From assembly GCA_902800435.1 (NCBI GenBank), contig CADCEQ010000002.1:62001-126000 (forward strand): DNA of 64,000 nt, in the 5' to 3' direction. The translations under genes and the position numbers were made by a program. Shown piece by piece: positions 18,443-25,251 of the stretch. How positions within the stretch are numbered: the first letter of the stretch is position 1; each line of letters opens with the position of its first letter. Origin of the DNA: an uncultured Prevotellaceae bacterium (GTDB lineage: Bacteria > Bacteroidota > Bacteroidia > Bacteroidales > Bacteroidaceae). The notes below the pieces were generated by a model. The model was not told where the DNA came from. It saw only the letters and a list, made by a program, of their open reading frames with translations, and searched no databases.

Positions 18443-18932
18443 TAGCAAGCTCATATCAGACTATTACGCCCTTCACCGAAGCGAGCTGCTGGCATATGCC
18501 AGCAGTCGCCTTGGTGACAAGGACGAGGCTGAGGACCTTGTCCAGAACACCTTTCTGCGCCTGCTGACCACCGACAAGATGCTAACGGAGCAGACGCTGC
18601 CCGCCCTCATCTTTACCATCTGCCGCAACCTCGTCAGCGACTATTTCCGCCGAAGGGCCTTCCGACACGAATTTGAGCATTACATTCAGGGCAGCGGCGA
18701 AAGCTTTTCCACGATGGAATCGGTGTTTTTTGCTGTCGATATCATCGAGCGCATGGAGCACGGGCTGGCCCGTATTCCCGAGAGCTGCCGCCACATCTAC
18801 CGCCTGCACATCCTCAACGGTATGCGCGTCAGCGAGATTTCGGAGCAGACGGGCGAGAAATACAAAACCGTGGAGAACCGTCTCGGGCTGGCCCGCCGCC
18901 AGATGCGCGCCTACCTCCGCGCCGTCGTGTAA
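18435..18932 (+). CDS. ECF-type RNA polymerase sigma factor in the xylan operon
   Basis: 165-residue sigma-70 family factor. Region 2 carries D-E-A-E-D-L-V-Q-N-T-F-L-R-L-L and the DNA-contacting N-L-V-S-D-Y-F-R-R-R. Region 4 carries R-V-S-E-I-S-E-Q-T-G-E-K-Y-K-T-V-E-N-R-L. The ATG at 18435 overlaps the GH43 stop, so it is co-translated with the xylan genes. No anti-sigma gene is adjacent. The next gene encodes an outer-membrane protein with its own promoter. Overlap with the GH43 gene suggests that xylan induction also raises this sigma factor; its targets are unknown. Confidence 0.88.
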   Translation: MNNSKLISDYYALHRSELLAYASSRLGDKDEAEDLVQNTFLRLLTTDKMLTEQTLPALIFTICRNLVSDYFRRRAFRHEFEHYIQGSGESFSTMESVFFAVDIIERMEHGLARIPESCRHIYRLHILNGMRVSEISEQTGEKYKTVENRLGLARRQMRAYLRAVV

Positions 18933-19012
18933 CAAAGCGGCAAAAGTTACGAAATTTACTTAAAAAAAAGCCGGATTGGCTGATGATATTTGTTTGATGA
19001 CGCTTTTCTGAT

Positions 19013-19020
19013 TACCTTTG
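19013..19020 (+). promoter_or_regulatory. Promoter -7 box of the DUF2490-type gene
   Basis: TACCTTTG, 29 bp before the ATG at 19050, in the 117-bp gap after the sigma gene. Confidence 0.7.
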
Positions 19021-19049
19021 TAGTCGGAATTACGAACACAACAGAACAA

Positions 19050-19793
19050 ATGAGAAAACTGATTACCATTATCGGCATGCTGCTTGCCACCACTTCCAAC
19101 GTCTTCGCTCAAGGCGACGATTTCGGTGTGTGGTACGAACTGGGCGCCGAGAAGAAGCTCTCTCCAAAATGGAGCATCGGCGTCGAGGGAGAGTTCCGTA
19201 CGCGCAACAACAGCCGCACCGCCGACCGCTGGAGTGCAGGACTCAGTGCTGAGTATAAAATCATCAAGGGACTGAAAGCCTCGGCGGGCTACACCTTATT
19301 ATATGATAACAACAAGGAGGAGTTCGACCTGAAGAGCGACGGTCTCCGTCCCAACAAGTGGACGCCCTCTTACTGGGGCGTGCGCCACCGTACGAACGTG
19401 AGCCTGTCGGGGAACGTCGACATAGGGCGCCTGAACATTGCATTGCGTGAGCGCTGGCAGTACACCTACCGCCCAAAAGCCGAGGAAAAGAAGTATGACT
19501 TCGATAACGAGGAGTGGCGGTCGGTCAAGGGCAAGGGTAAGAACGTGCTACGCAGTCGTCTGCAACTGAGCTACGACATTCCCCACTGGAAGTTCGACCC
19601 CACAGCCAGCATCGAGATGTTCAACGACAAGAGCGGCATCGCCAAGATGCGCTATCTGGTAGGCGTCGACTACAAGTACCAGAAGAAGCACGTCTTCGGC
19701 CTGAATTACCGATATCAGAACGTGAACAGCGACGACGATGACTACGAGGTGAACAGCCACATTGTGGGACTTAGTTACAAATATAAATTCTGA
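19050..19793 (+). CDS. DUF2490-like outer-membrane beta-barrel protein
   Basis: 247 residues with a signal peptide (N-V-F-A-Q). The mature protein is made of alternating amphipathic strands with many aromatic ends and finishes in Y-K-Y-K-F, the terminal phenylalanine expected of BAM-folded barrels. F-G-V-W-Y-E-L-G-A-E-K-K-L-S-x-K-W-S and E-G-E-F-R-T-R match the DUF2490 pattern. Function is unknown; it is probably a small outer-membrane protein. It has its own promoter and lies 6 bp before the DUF4353 lipoprotein, so those two form an operon. Confidence 0.8.
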   Translation: MRKLITIIGMLLATTSNVFAQGDDFGVWYELGAEKKLSPKWSIGVEGEFRTRNNSRTADRWSAGLSAEYKIIKGLKASAGYTLLYDNNKEEFDLKSDGLRPNKWTPSYWGVRHRTNVSLSGNVDIGRLNIALRERWQYTYRPKAEEKKYDFDNEEWRSVKGKGKNVLRSRLQLSYDIPHWKFDPTASIEMFNDKSGIAKMRYLVGVDYKYQKKHVFGLNYRYQNVNSDDDDYEVNSHIVGLSYKYKF

Positions 19794-19799
19794 TATGCC

Positions 19800-20846
19800 A
19801 TGAAGAAGTTTTTTACACTTATTACCATAGCAATAGCCATCACGGCCTGCACCAACGACGACCGCTATACCTGGAATGACGACTTCGCCGACCGCACAGT
19901 GACTGACACCATCAACATCGGCATCAAATGGAACGGCACCAGCGTTACCGTGACGGGTGACGACCATGGATACGTCACCACCAACGGTGCCGACGTCACC
20001 GTAAGTTCGAACACCAACAAATTCCTAAGCCTGCAGCTCAGCGGCGCCTCCAACGACGGTTCGCTGCTCATCTACAGCTGGAAGAAATTAGGTATCGTGC
20101 TCAACGGCCTTCAACTGACGAACAACGACGGCCCCGCCATCAACAACCAATGCTCGAAGTGGCTCTACGTCATGCTTGCCGAAGGCACTGTGAACTCTCT
20201 GGCCGACGGTGAGAGCTACTCAGAAAAGACATACGACCAAAAGGGGACGATTTTCAGCGAGGGACAGATATGCTTTTTGGGCAAGGGTTCTCTGACCGTC
20301 ACCAGCAATACCAAGAGCGGCATCGTCAGCGATGACTTCATAGAGATTAACGGTGGAACGCTGAACATCACGGCGAAGGCAGACGGCGGGCGCGGCATCA
20401 AGGTGAACGACGGCCTTACCATCAACGGCGGCACAACAACCATCACCACTTCTGGCGACTGCAAGATAGAGACTGTCGACGGCGTGCGCGACACCACCTC
20501 AGCTGCTGGCATCAAGAGCGACAGCCTCTTTACCATGACTGCTGGCACGCTCATCATCACCAGCACGGGCGACGGCGGCAAGGGCATCAACTGCTCAGGG
20601 AACGTAGAGTTCAAGGGTGGTACGCTGAACATCACTACCACCGGCTCTAATGACGAGGGCAAGCCCAAGGGCGTGAAGAGCGACACCGCCATCATCGTCA
20701 GCGGCGGCTCTTTTACCGTCGAGGTCAATAAAAGCTGGGCTTGTGACAACGGCTCTGAAAGCGAAGAACCCGAGGACCGCCTTACCATCTTAGATTCGCC
20801 AGTCACGAAAAAGCTGCAAAAGAAATCGGTTTTCGTTCAGTATTGA
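19800..20846 (+). CDS. DUF4353 carbohydrate-binding-like lipoprotein
   Basis: 348 residues with an SPII signal (A-I-T-A-C-T-N-D-D); the acidic residues after Cys fit export to the cell surface. The body consists of right-handed beta-helix-type rungs with recurrent I-N-G-G-T-L-N-I-T and K-G-I-K motifs. This is like DUF4353 proteins, whose studied member Cthe_2159 binds cellulose and acidic sugars and has a pectate-lyase-like fold. It is probably a polysaccharide-binding surface protein. It converges on nadD, with the two stops overlapping by 10 bp. Confidence 0.8.
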   Translation: MKKFFTLITIAIAITACTNDDRYTWNDDFADRTVTDTINIGIKWNGTSVTVTGDDHGYVTTNGADVTVSSNTNKFLSLQLSGASNDGSLLIYSWKKLGIVLNGLQLTNNDGPAINNQCSKWLYVMLAEGTVNSLADGESYSEKTYDQKGTIFSEGQICFLGKGSLTVTSNTKSGIVSDDFIEINGGTLNITAKADGGRGIKVNDGLTINGGTTTITTSGDCKIETVDGVRDTTSAAGIKSDSLFTMTAGTLIITSTGDGGKGINCSGNVEFKGGTLNITTTGSNDEGKPKGVKSDTAIIVSGGSFTVEVNKSWACDNGSESEEPEDRLTILDSPVTKKLQKKSVFVQY

Positions 20847-21412
20847 CGATATAGTTTTTCCACAGCCTGAACGATGCTGTCAGGCACCATGCCCGTAATC
20901 GGCTGGCCCCTGCGGACGCGGCGGCGGATGTCGGTGCTAGAAATATCAAGTAACTCTGCTTCTACAACGCTGACCGTGGGGGGAAGGGACTTCAAGTCGA
21001 TGTCGCTCCCACGGCGGGGATAGACGGTGATTTGGTAGTTGCTGACGATGTCGTCGGCACGATACCAGCGGGAGAAGCGCTCCCAGTTATCGCCGCCAAT
21101 GAGCAACACGAATTCCCGGTCGGGAAAGTCGTCTTTGAGCGCTTTCAGTGTGTTCCACGTATAGGAAGGCCGCGGCAGGTGGAACTCATAGTCGCTGACC
21201 TCGATAAACGGCTCGTCGGACAGCGCCTGGCGGGCCATCTGCAGGCGCAGGTCGTCGGCCAAAAGCCCTGCCTGCTCCTTCAGCGGATTCTGGGGCGACA
21301 CCATCAGCCACACTTCGTCAAGTCCAGCCGCCTCGCGCAGCTGCCGGGCTAATTGGATATGGCCGTTATGGATGGGGTTGAACGACCCGCCGAAAATGCC
21401 TGTCTTAGTCAT
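20837..21412 (-). CDS. nadD: Nicotinate-nucleotide adenylyltransferase
   Basis: NAD biosynthesis: converts nicotinate mononucleotide and ATP to deamido-NAD. The nucleotidyltransferase motif G-G-S-F-N-P-I-H-N-G-H is at residues 8-18, and the C-terminal I-S-S-T-D-I-R motif is intact. Its 191 residues are normal. The start overlaps the gmk stop by 8 bp, in the yicC-gmk-nadD order common in Bacteroidetes. Confidence 0.96.
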   Translation of the reverse strand: MTKTGIFGGSFNPIHNGHIQLARQLREAAGLDEVWLMVSPQNPLKEQAGLLADDLRLQMARQALSDEPFIEVSDYEFHLPRPSYTWNTLKALKDDFPDREFVLLIGGDNWERFSRWYRADDIVSNYQITVYPRRGSDIDLKSLPPTVSVVEAELLDISSTDIRRRVRRGQPITGMVPDSIVQAVEKLYRQY

Positions 21413-21977
21413 TCAGGAAGTCGTTGATAATCTGTAGTGCCTCCTGCTTCGCCGTCTCAAGGTCGTCGTTCACCACGACGCGGTCGAACTGCGGGGCGAA
21501 GGTCAGCTCATATTCGGCCTTGGCCAGCCGTTCCTCGATGGCTTCGGGGGTATCGGTGCCGCGGCCCTCGAGACGGCGGCGCAGCTCGCCGACCGACGGC
21601 GGCTGGATGAAGAGGCTCAGTGCCTCGTCGCCGTAGTAGCGCTTGATGTTCACGCCGCCCTTCACGTCGACGTCGAACACCACGTTCTGTCCCGCCTCGC
21701 GCTGCCGCTCCACCTGGGCCTTCAGCGTGCCGTAGAAGCGGTCGTGGTAAACCTCCTCGTACTCTAAGAATTCCTCGTTCTCAATCTTCGCACGGAACTC
21801 CTCGGGCGTCAGGAAGAAATACTCCACACCGTCCTGTTCCGTACCCCTCGGTGCCCTACTGGTACACGAAATTGAGAAATAGAGCTGCAGCTCCGGATGC
21901 TCCTGCATCAGCCAGTTCACGATGGTCGACTTGCCGCTGCCCGAGGGAGCACTTACGATTAGCATTTTACCTTTCAT
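21405..21977 (-). CDS. gmk: Guanylate kinase
   Basis: Phosphorylates GMP to GDP in the cytoplasm. The P-loop is A-P-S-G-S-G-K-S-T (about residues 9-17), the GMP-binding region is S-C-T-S-R-A-P-R-x-x-E and Y-F-F, and the lid is R-L-E-G-R-G-T-D. It has 190 residues. It lies 2 bp after yicC and overlaps nadD. Confidence 0.97.
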   Translation of the reverse strand: MKGKMLIVSAPSGSGKSTIVNWLMQEHPELQLYFSISCTSRAPRGTEQDGVEYFFLTPEEFRAKIENEEFLEYEEVYHDRFYGTLKAQVERQREAGQNVVFDVDVKGGVNIKRYYGDEALSLFIQPPSVGELRRRLEGRGTDTPEAIEERLAKAEYELTFAPQFDRVVVNDDLETAKQEALQIINDFLND

Positions 21978-21979
21978 CT

Positions 21980-22855
21980 TTACAACGCATTTAGTACCTG
22001 TTCCTTGATCTGCTCCAGCTCGTCTTTCATCTTGACGACGATGTTCTGCATCTCGGCCTGGTTCGACTTCGAACCGGTGGTGTTGATTTCGCGGCCCATC
22101 TCCTGGGCGATGAAGCCCAGCTTCTTGCCCTGACCGGCGGACTCGGCCATCGTCTCGCGGAAGTACTTCAGGTGGTTGCTGAGGCGCTGCTTCTCCTCGC
22201 TGATGTCCAGCTTCTCGATGTAGTAGATGAGCTCCTGTTCCAAGCGGTTCTTGTCGTACTCCACGCCGGGAATCTGCTGCAGACCATCGGTGATGCGCTG
22301 GCGAATCTTCTCGACGCGTCCCTTCTCGTAAGGTTCAATCTCGGCCAGCAGCTGCTGGATGTTGTCAATTTTCTCGGTGAACTTCTGCTGCAGGGCAGCA
22401 CCTTCCTGCGTGCGGAAGGCCACGAGGGCATCGAGGGCCTCCTGCACTCCACGGCGGGCGGCGGCCCACTCGTCGTCGCTCAGCACCTCCTGCTCCGTCT
22501 TCGTCAGCACGTCGGGCATGCGCAGCAGCGTGTACATCGGGTCGGGCGACAGGGGGATGCCCGTCTTGTCGGCGATGTCCTTCATCTGCCGGTAATAGTT
22601 CTCGACCAGTGCCGCATTGATGGGCGTGGCGTCAACCACCGCGTCCTTCTCTATCCACAGGCTGAAGTCGACCTTGCCGCGAATGACGGCCGAAGCCACC
22701 ATCTGGCGTACCTCCATCTCCTTCTCGCGATAGAGCGGTGCTATACGCGTCTGGAGGTCCAGCTGCTTAGAGTTCAGCGACTTAACTTCTACGTTGATTT
22801 TCTTGTCTTTGTAAGCTACGACTGCCTTGCCGTAACCCGTCATAGATTGTATCAT
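21980..22855 (-). CDS. yicC: YicC-family endoribonuclease
   Basis: 291 residues, matching the YicC/YloC family (E. coli YicC degrades the small RNA RyhB). The N-terminus M-I-Q-S-M-T-G-Y-G-K and the C-terminal DUF1732 stretch (F-I-A-Q-E-M-G-R-E-I-N-T-T-G-S-K) followed by V-K-M-K-D-E-L-E-Q-I-K-E-Q-V-L-N are diagnostic. It heads the yicC-gmk-nadD operon, 13 bp downstream of the tRNA-Arg gene. Confidence 0.93.
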   Translation of the reverse strand: MIQSMTGYGKAVVAYKDKKINVEVKSLNSKQLDLQTRIAPLYREKEMEVRQMVASAVIRGKVDFSLWIEKDAVVDATPINAALVENYYRQMKDIADKTGIPLSPDPMYTLLRMPDVLTKTEQEVLSDDEWAAARRGVQEALDALVAFRTQEGAALQQKFTEKIDNIQQLLAEIEPYEKGRVEKIRQRITDGLQQIPGVEYDKNRLEQELIYYIEKLDISEEKQRLSNHLKYFRETMAESAGQGKKLGFIAQEMGREINTTGSKSNQAEMQNIVVKMKDELEQIKEQVLNAL

Positions 22856-22868
22856 ATTAGTACTCGAT

Positions 22869-22943
22869 TGGTACCCCGACCGAGAATCGAACTCGGAACT
22901 AAGCTTTAGGAGAGCCTTGTTATATCCATTTAACTATCAGGGC
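22869..22943 (-). tRNA. tRNA-Arg (anticodon CCT), CCA encoded
   Basis: Cloverleaf read on the minus strand: seven-pair acceptor stem (GCCCTGA/TCGGGGT, with G-U and U-G wobbles), D stem GTTA/TAAC, anticodon stem AGGCT/AGCTT with loop CTCCTAA giving anticodon CCT, T arm CCGAG-TTCGATT-CTCGG, discriminator A, and CCA present in the DNA. It reads AGG codons. Its own promoter lies directly upstream. Confidence 0.93.
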
Positions 22944-22958
22944 AAACACTTGCGGGTG

Positions 22959-22966
22959 CAAAGGTA
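22959..22966 (-). promoter_or_regulatory. Promoter -7 box of tRNA-Arg (and possibly yicC-gmk-nadD)
   Basis: Reads TACCTTTG on the minus strand, 15 bp before the mature tRNA 5' end. No separate promoter is evident between the tRNA and yicC, so read-through is possible. Confidence 0.7.
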
Positions 22967-22990
22967 GTCTAAAAAAAGGAAAACGCCAAA

Positions 22991-23995
22991 TTATTTGGCA
23001 GCTTTTTGCTTGTTGGCGATGACCGAGAGCACGATGGAGAGCAGCAGGACGCCGAAGATGAAGGCCAGCGACCACGATGTTGGCACCTCGACGTGGGGCA
23101 TTTTCAAGTCGAGGCCGACGAGACGACCAGCGGCATTGACATACTCGTCCATAGTCAGCAGCATCTTGATGCCGACGAAACTGAGGATGATGCCGAGCCC
23201 GTACTTCAGGTAGCCGAAGTACTTGGCGATGGCGGCCAGTGCGAAGTAGAGGGCACGCAGGCCGAGGATGGCGAAGATGTTGGACGTGAGCACGATGAAC
23301 GGGTCGCGGCTGACGCTGAAGACGGCAGGTATGGAGTCGACGGCAAAGGCCACGTCGGTGGTCTCGATGACTATCAGGGCTATGAACAGCGGGGTGGCCA
23401 GGCGGCGCCCGTTTTCGGTGATGAAGAACCGCCCGCCGTGCATCTTGTCGCTGACGGGGAAGAATCGCTTAAAGATCCGGACGAAGATGTTCTTCGATGG
23501 GTCTACCTGCAAGTCCTCGTCGTGGCTGAACATCTTGATGCCCGTGTAAATGAGGAAGAGACCGAATAGTCCTAATATCCACTCAAAGCGCTCGACCATT
23601 GCCGCGCCGGCGAAGATAAAGATGCTGCGCAGCACCAATGCGCCGAAGATGCCCCAGAAGAGCACCTCATGCTGGTATTTCCGCTCGACGCCGAAGAACG
23701 AGAAGAGCATCAGGAACACGAAGAGGTTGTCCATCGACAGCGACTTCTCTATAAGGTAGCCAGCCAGAAACTCCGTCGCCATCTCGTGGGGGGCATGAGG
23801 ATAGAACAAGTAGATGCCGGCACAGAACACCAGCGAGACGGCTATCCAGACAACGGTCATGCGCAGGGCCTCGCCGATGCCCACCTCGTGCTGTCCTTTC
23901 CGGCCGAACATTTTCAGGTCGACAATGAGCATGATGAACACCAGTATGTAAAAAACGACCCAAGCCCACAGGGGCATCCCCATTAGAAGTTCCAT
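22991..23995 (-). CDS. TerC/Alx-family integral membrane protein
   Basis: 334-residue multi-pass protein of the TerC family, whose members export or handle Mn2+ and other metals (Alx, YkoY) or are linked to tellurite resistance. Conserved acidic residues lie in the membrane segments: E-K-S-L-S-M-D-N-L-F-V-F (about residue 85) and I-E-T-T-D-V-A-F-A-V-D-S-I-P-A (about 215). About nine helices are predicted. It is monocistronic, with a promoter at 24025-24032. Metal specificity is unknown. Confidence 0.9.
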   Translation of the reverse strand: MELLMGMPLWAWVVFYILVFIMLIVDLKMFGRKGQHEVGIGEALRMTVVWIAVSLVFCAGIYLFYPHAPHEMATEFLAGYLIEKSLSMDNLFVFLMLFSFFGVERKYQHEVLFWGIFGALVLRSIFIFAGAAMVERFEWILGLFGLFLIYTGIKMFSHDEDLQVDPSKNIFVRIFKRFFPVSDKMHGGRFFITENGRRLATPLFIALIVIETTDVAFAVDSIPAVFSVSRDPFIVLTSNIFAILGLRALYFALAAIAKYFGYLKYGLGIILSFVGIKMLLTMDEYVNAAGRLVGLDLKMPHVEVPTSWSLAFIFGVLLLSIVLSVIANKQKAAK

Positions 23996-24024
23996 TCTCT
24001 CAAAATTCTCTTACGATTCGGCTG

Positions 24025-24032
24025 CAAAGGTA
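24025..24032 (-). promoter_or_regulatory. Promoter -7 box of the TerC gene
   Basis: Reads TACCTTTG on the minus strand, 30 bp before the ATG. Confidence 0.7.
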
Positions 24033-24055
24033 ACACATTTTTCCGTAAACAGCCA

Positions 24056-24095
24056 AATAAAAACGCGCCGAATGTAGTTTCAGCGCGTTTTTATT
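24056..24095 (-). terminator. Intrinsic terminator of the small peptide gene
   Basis: Perfect 13-bp inverted repeat AATAAAAACGCGC / GCGCGTTTTTATT with a 14-base loop. It has flanking A and T tracts and so can work in either direction. It lies 14 bp after the 33-codon frame and before the TerC promoter. Confidence 0.85.
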
Positions 24096-24109
24096 GATGC
24101 CAGTAGTAG

Positions 24110-24211
24110 TTAATTGTACCAAATAGATGTTTCCATCTCGGGTGAATAGTTGTCGATATCCTGGGTATCGAGCTTCACCTCCTCGTCGTTGAATGTTGAT
24201 TGAGTTGACAT
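24110..24211 (-). CDS. Novel 33-residue peptide gene
   Basis: Complete minus-strand mini-gene: ATG at 24211, 33 codons, TAA at 24110. The peptide begins M-S-T-Q-S-T-F-N-D-E-E-V and ends M-E-T-S-I-W-Y-N. It is acidic and hydrophilic with an aromatic C-terminus and has no signal or membrane segment. A purine-rich AAGGAG lies 9 bases before the ATG, which is unusual in this phylum. A consensus promoter (TATATTTG at 24250-24257 with TTG about 20 bp further upstream) and a strong terminator frame it, predicting a transcript near 190 nt. I do not recognise the family. It could be a small structural or regulatory protein, a peptide precursor, or a small RNA with a coding part. Confidence 0.65.
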   Translation of the reverse strand: MSTQSTFNDEEVKLDTQDIDNYSPEMETSIWYN

Positions 24212-24249
24212 AAGCTAATTCTCCTTTCTCTATAAGTTAGGTAACACTG

Positions 24250-24257
24250 CAAATATA
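24250..24257 (-). promoter_or_regulatory. Promoter -7 box of the 33-codon gene
   Basis: Reads TATATTTG on the minus strand, preceded by CTTGACAG at -33 spacing, and lies 38 bp before the ATG. It is one of the best matches to the Bacteroidetes consensus in the window. Confidence 0.75.
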
Positions 24258-24332
24258 ATGATTTTTCTGTCAAGTTGTATGCCGAAGCACAATATTTAAT
24301 ACTAATTTAACACTTTTCTCCCGAAAAAAGTA

Positions 24333-24340
24333 TATCTTTG
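24333..24340 (+). promoter_or_regulatory. Promoter -7 box of the SGNH hydrolase gene
   Basis: TATCTTTG, 28 bp before the ATG. It is divergent from the small peptide promoter. The decamer TAAGCTAATT occurs at 24348-24357 in this leader and again at 24211-24220 next to the peptide start. Confidence 0.7.
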
Positions 24341-24368
24341 CAACCTGTAAGCTAATTTAAGAAACACA

Positions 24369-25175
24369 ATGAGACACAGATTACTGACTTTAGGCCTTTT
24401 GCTGGCCTTTACCGTCGAGGCACTGCCTCAGACGCTGGTTCACCCATGGCAGGGCAAGCGCGTTGCCTACTTCGGCGACTCCATCACCGACCCGCGCAAC
24501 AGCGGTTCGAAGAAAAAGTACTGGGGATTCCTTGAGGACTGGCTCCAGATAACGCCCTACGTCTATGGCGTCAGCGGCCGCCAATGGAACGACATACCGC
24601 GCCAGACCGACCAGCTGAAGCAGCAGCACGGCCAGGACGTCGATGCCATCCTCATCTTCTGCGGCACCAACGACTACAACAACGGCGTGCCCATCGGCAC
24701 GTGGTGGGACGAGCGCTCGACCGAGGTGGAGTACGGTCACGGTCAGGTGAAGCAGATGGTGAAGCGCCGCCAGCGCACGCCGTCGATGGATCCCACCACC
24801 TATAAGGGACGTATCAACATCGCCCTCGATTCGCTGAAGCGCACCTTCCCGACGAAGCAGATTGTACTGCTGACGCCCATCCACCGCAGCGACTTCCACG
24901 CCAACGAGAAGAACTGGCAGTGCGACGAGTCGTACACCAACCAATGCGGTGAGTACCTGGATGTCTACATCGAGGCCGTCAAGGAAGCTGGCAACATCTG
25001 GGCGGTACCCGTCATCGACTGGAACGCCACGAGTGGCCTGTTCCCGATGCTGAAGGAGCATGGCCAATATTTCCACAACGCCGAGACCGACCTGCTGCAC
25101 CCCAATGACGCCGGCCACCAGCGCATGGCCCGCACACTGATGTACCAGCTCTTGGCATTGCCCTGCACATTCTAA
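24369..25175 (+). CDS. Secreted SGNH/GDSL-family hydrolase
   Basis: 268 residues with a signal peptide (about residues 1-20). Block I is F-G-D-S-I-T-D (nucleophile Ser), block III is F-C-G-T-N-D-Y-N-N-G, and block V is D-L-L-H-P-N-D-A-G-H (catalytic Asp and His). Such enzymes are esterases or lipases that often deacetylate glycans. It is monocistronic with its own promoter. Substrate is unknown. Confidence 0.88.
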   Translation: MRHRLLTLGLLLAFTVEALPQTLVHPWQGKRVAYFGDSITDPRNSGSKKKYWGFLEDWLQITPYVYGVSGRQWNDIPRQTDQLKQQHGQDVDAILIFCGTNDYNNGVPIGTWWDERSTEVEYGHGQVKQMVKRRQRTPSMDPTTYKGRINIALDSLKRTFPTKQIVLLTPIHRSDFHANEKNWQCDESYTNQCGEYLDVYIEAVKEAGNIWAVPVIDWNATSGLFPMLKEHGQYFHNAETDLLHPNDAGHQRMARTLMYQLLALPCTF

Positions 25176-25181
25176 TGCCAT

Positions 25182-25215
25182 ATTCTGGAGGGCGCATCGC
25201 TGCGGCCTCCAGAAT
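25182..25215. terminator. Hairpin between convergent SGNH and M56 genes
   Basis: Inverted repeat ATTCTGGAGG / CCTCCAGAAT (25182-25191, 25206-25215) just after the SGNH stop, with a T-rich stretch about 18 bp later. It probably serves as a terminator. Confidence 0.6.
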
Positions 25216-25251
25216 CGTCCCGGGTACTACTCATTATTTTTTATACTAACT

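Noticed and set aside
17420..18454. 344-codon antisense frame over the GH43 gene
   Set aside because: Val/His-rich nonsense; the GH43 catalytic triad is on the plus strand.
22869..22943. Integration site at tRNA-Arg
   Set aside because: tRNA genes often serve as attachment sites, but no integrase or duplicated tRNA 3' end is present and both flanks are housekeeping genes.
24000..24368. Riboswitch upstream of TerC (Mn-type yybP-ykoY)
   Set aside because: The TerC leader is only about 25 nt long and too short for that element.
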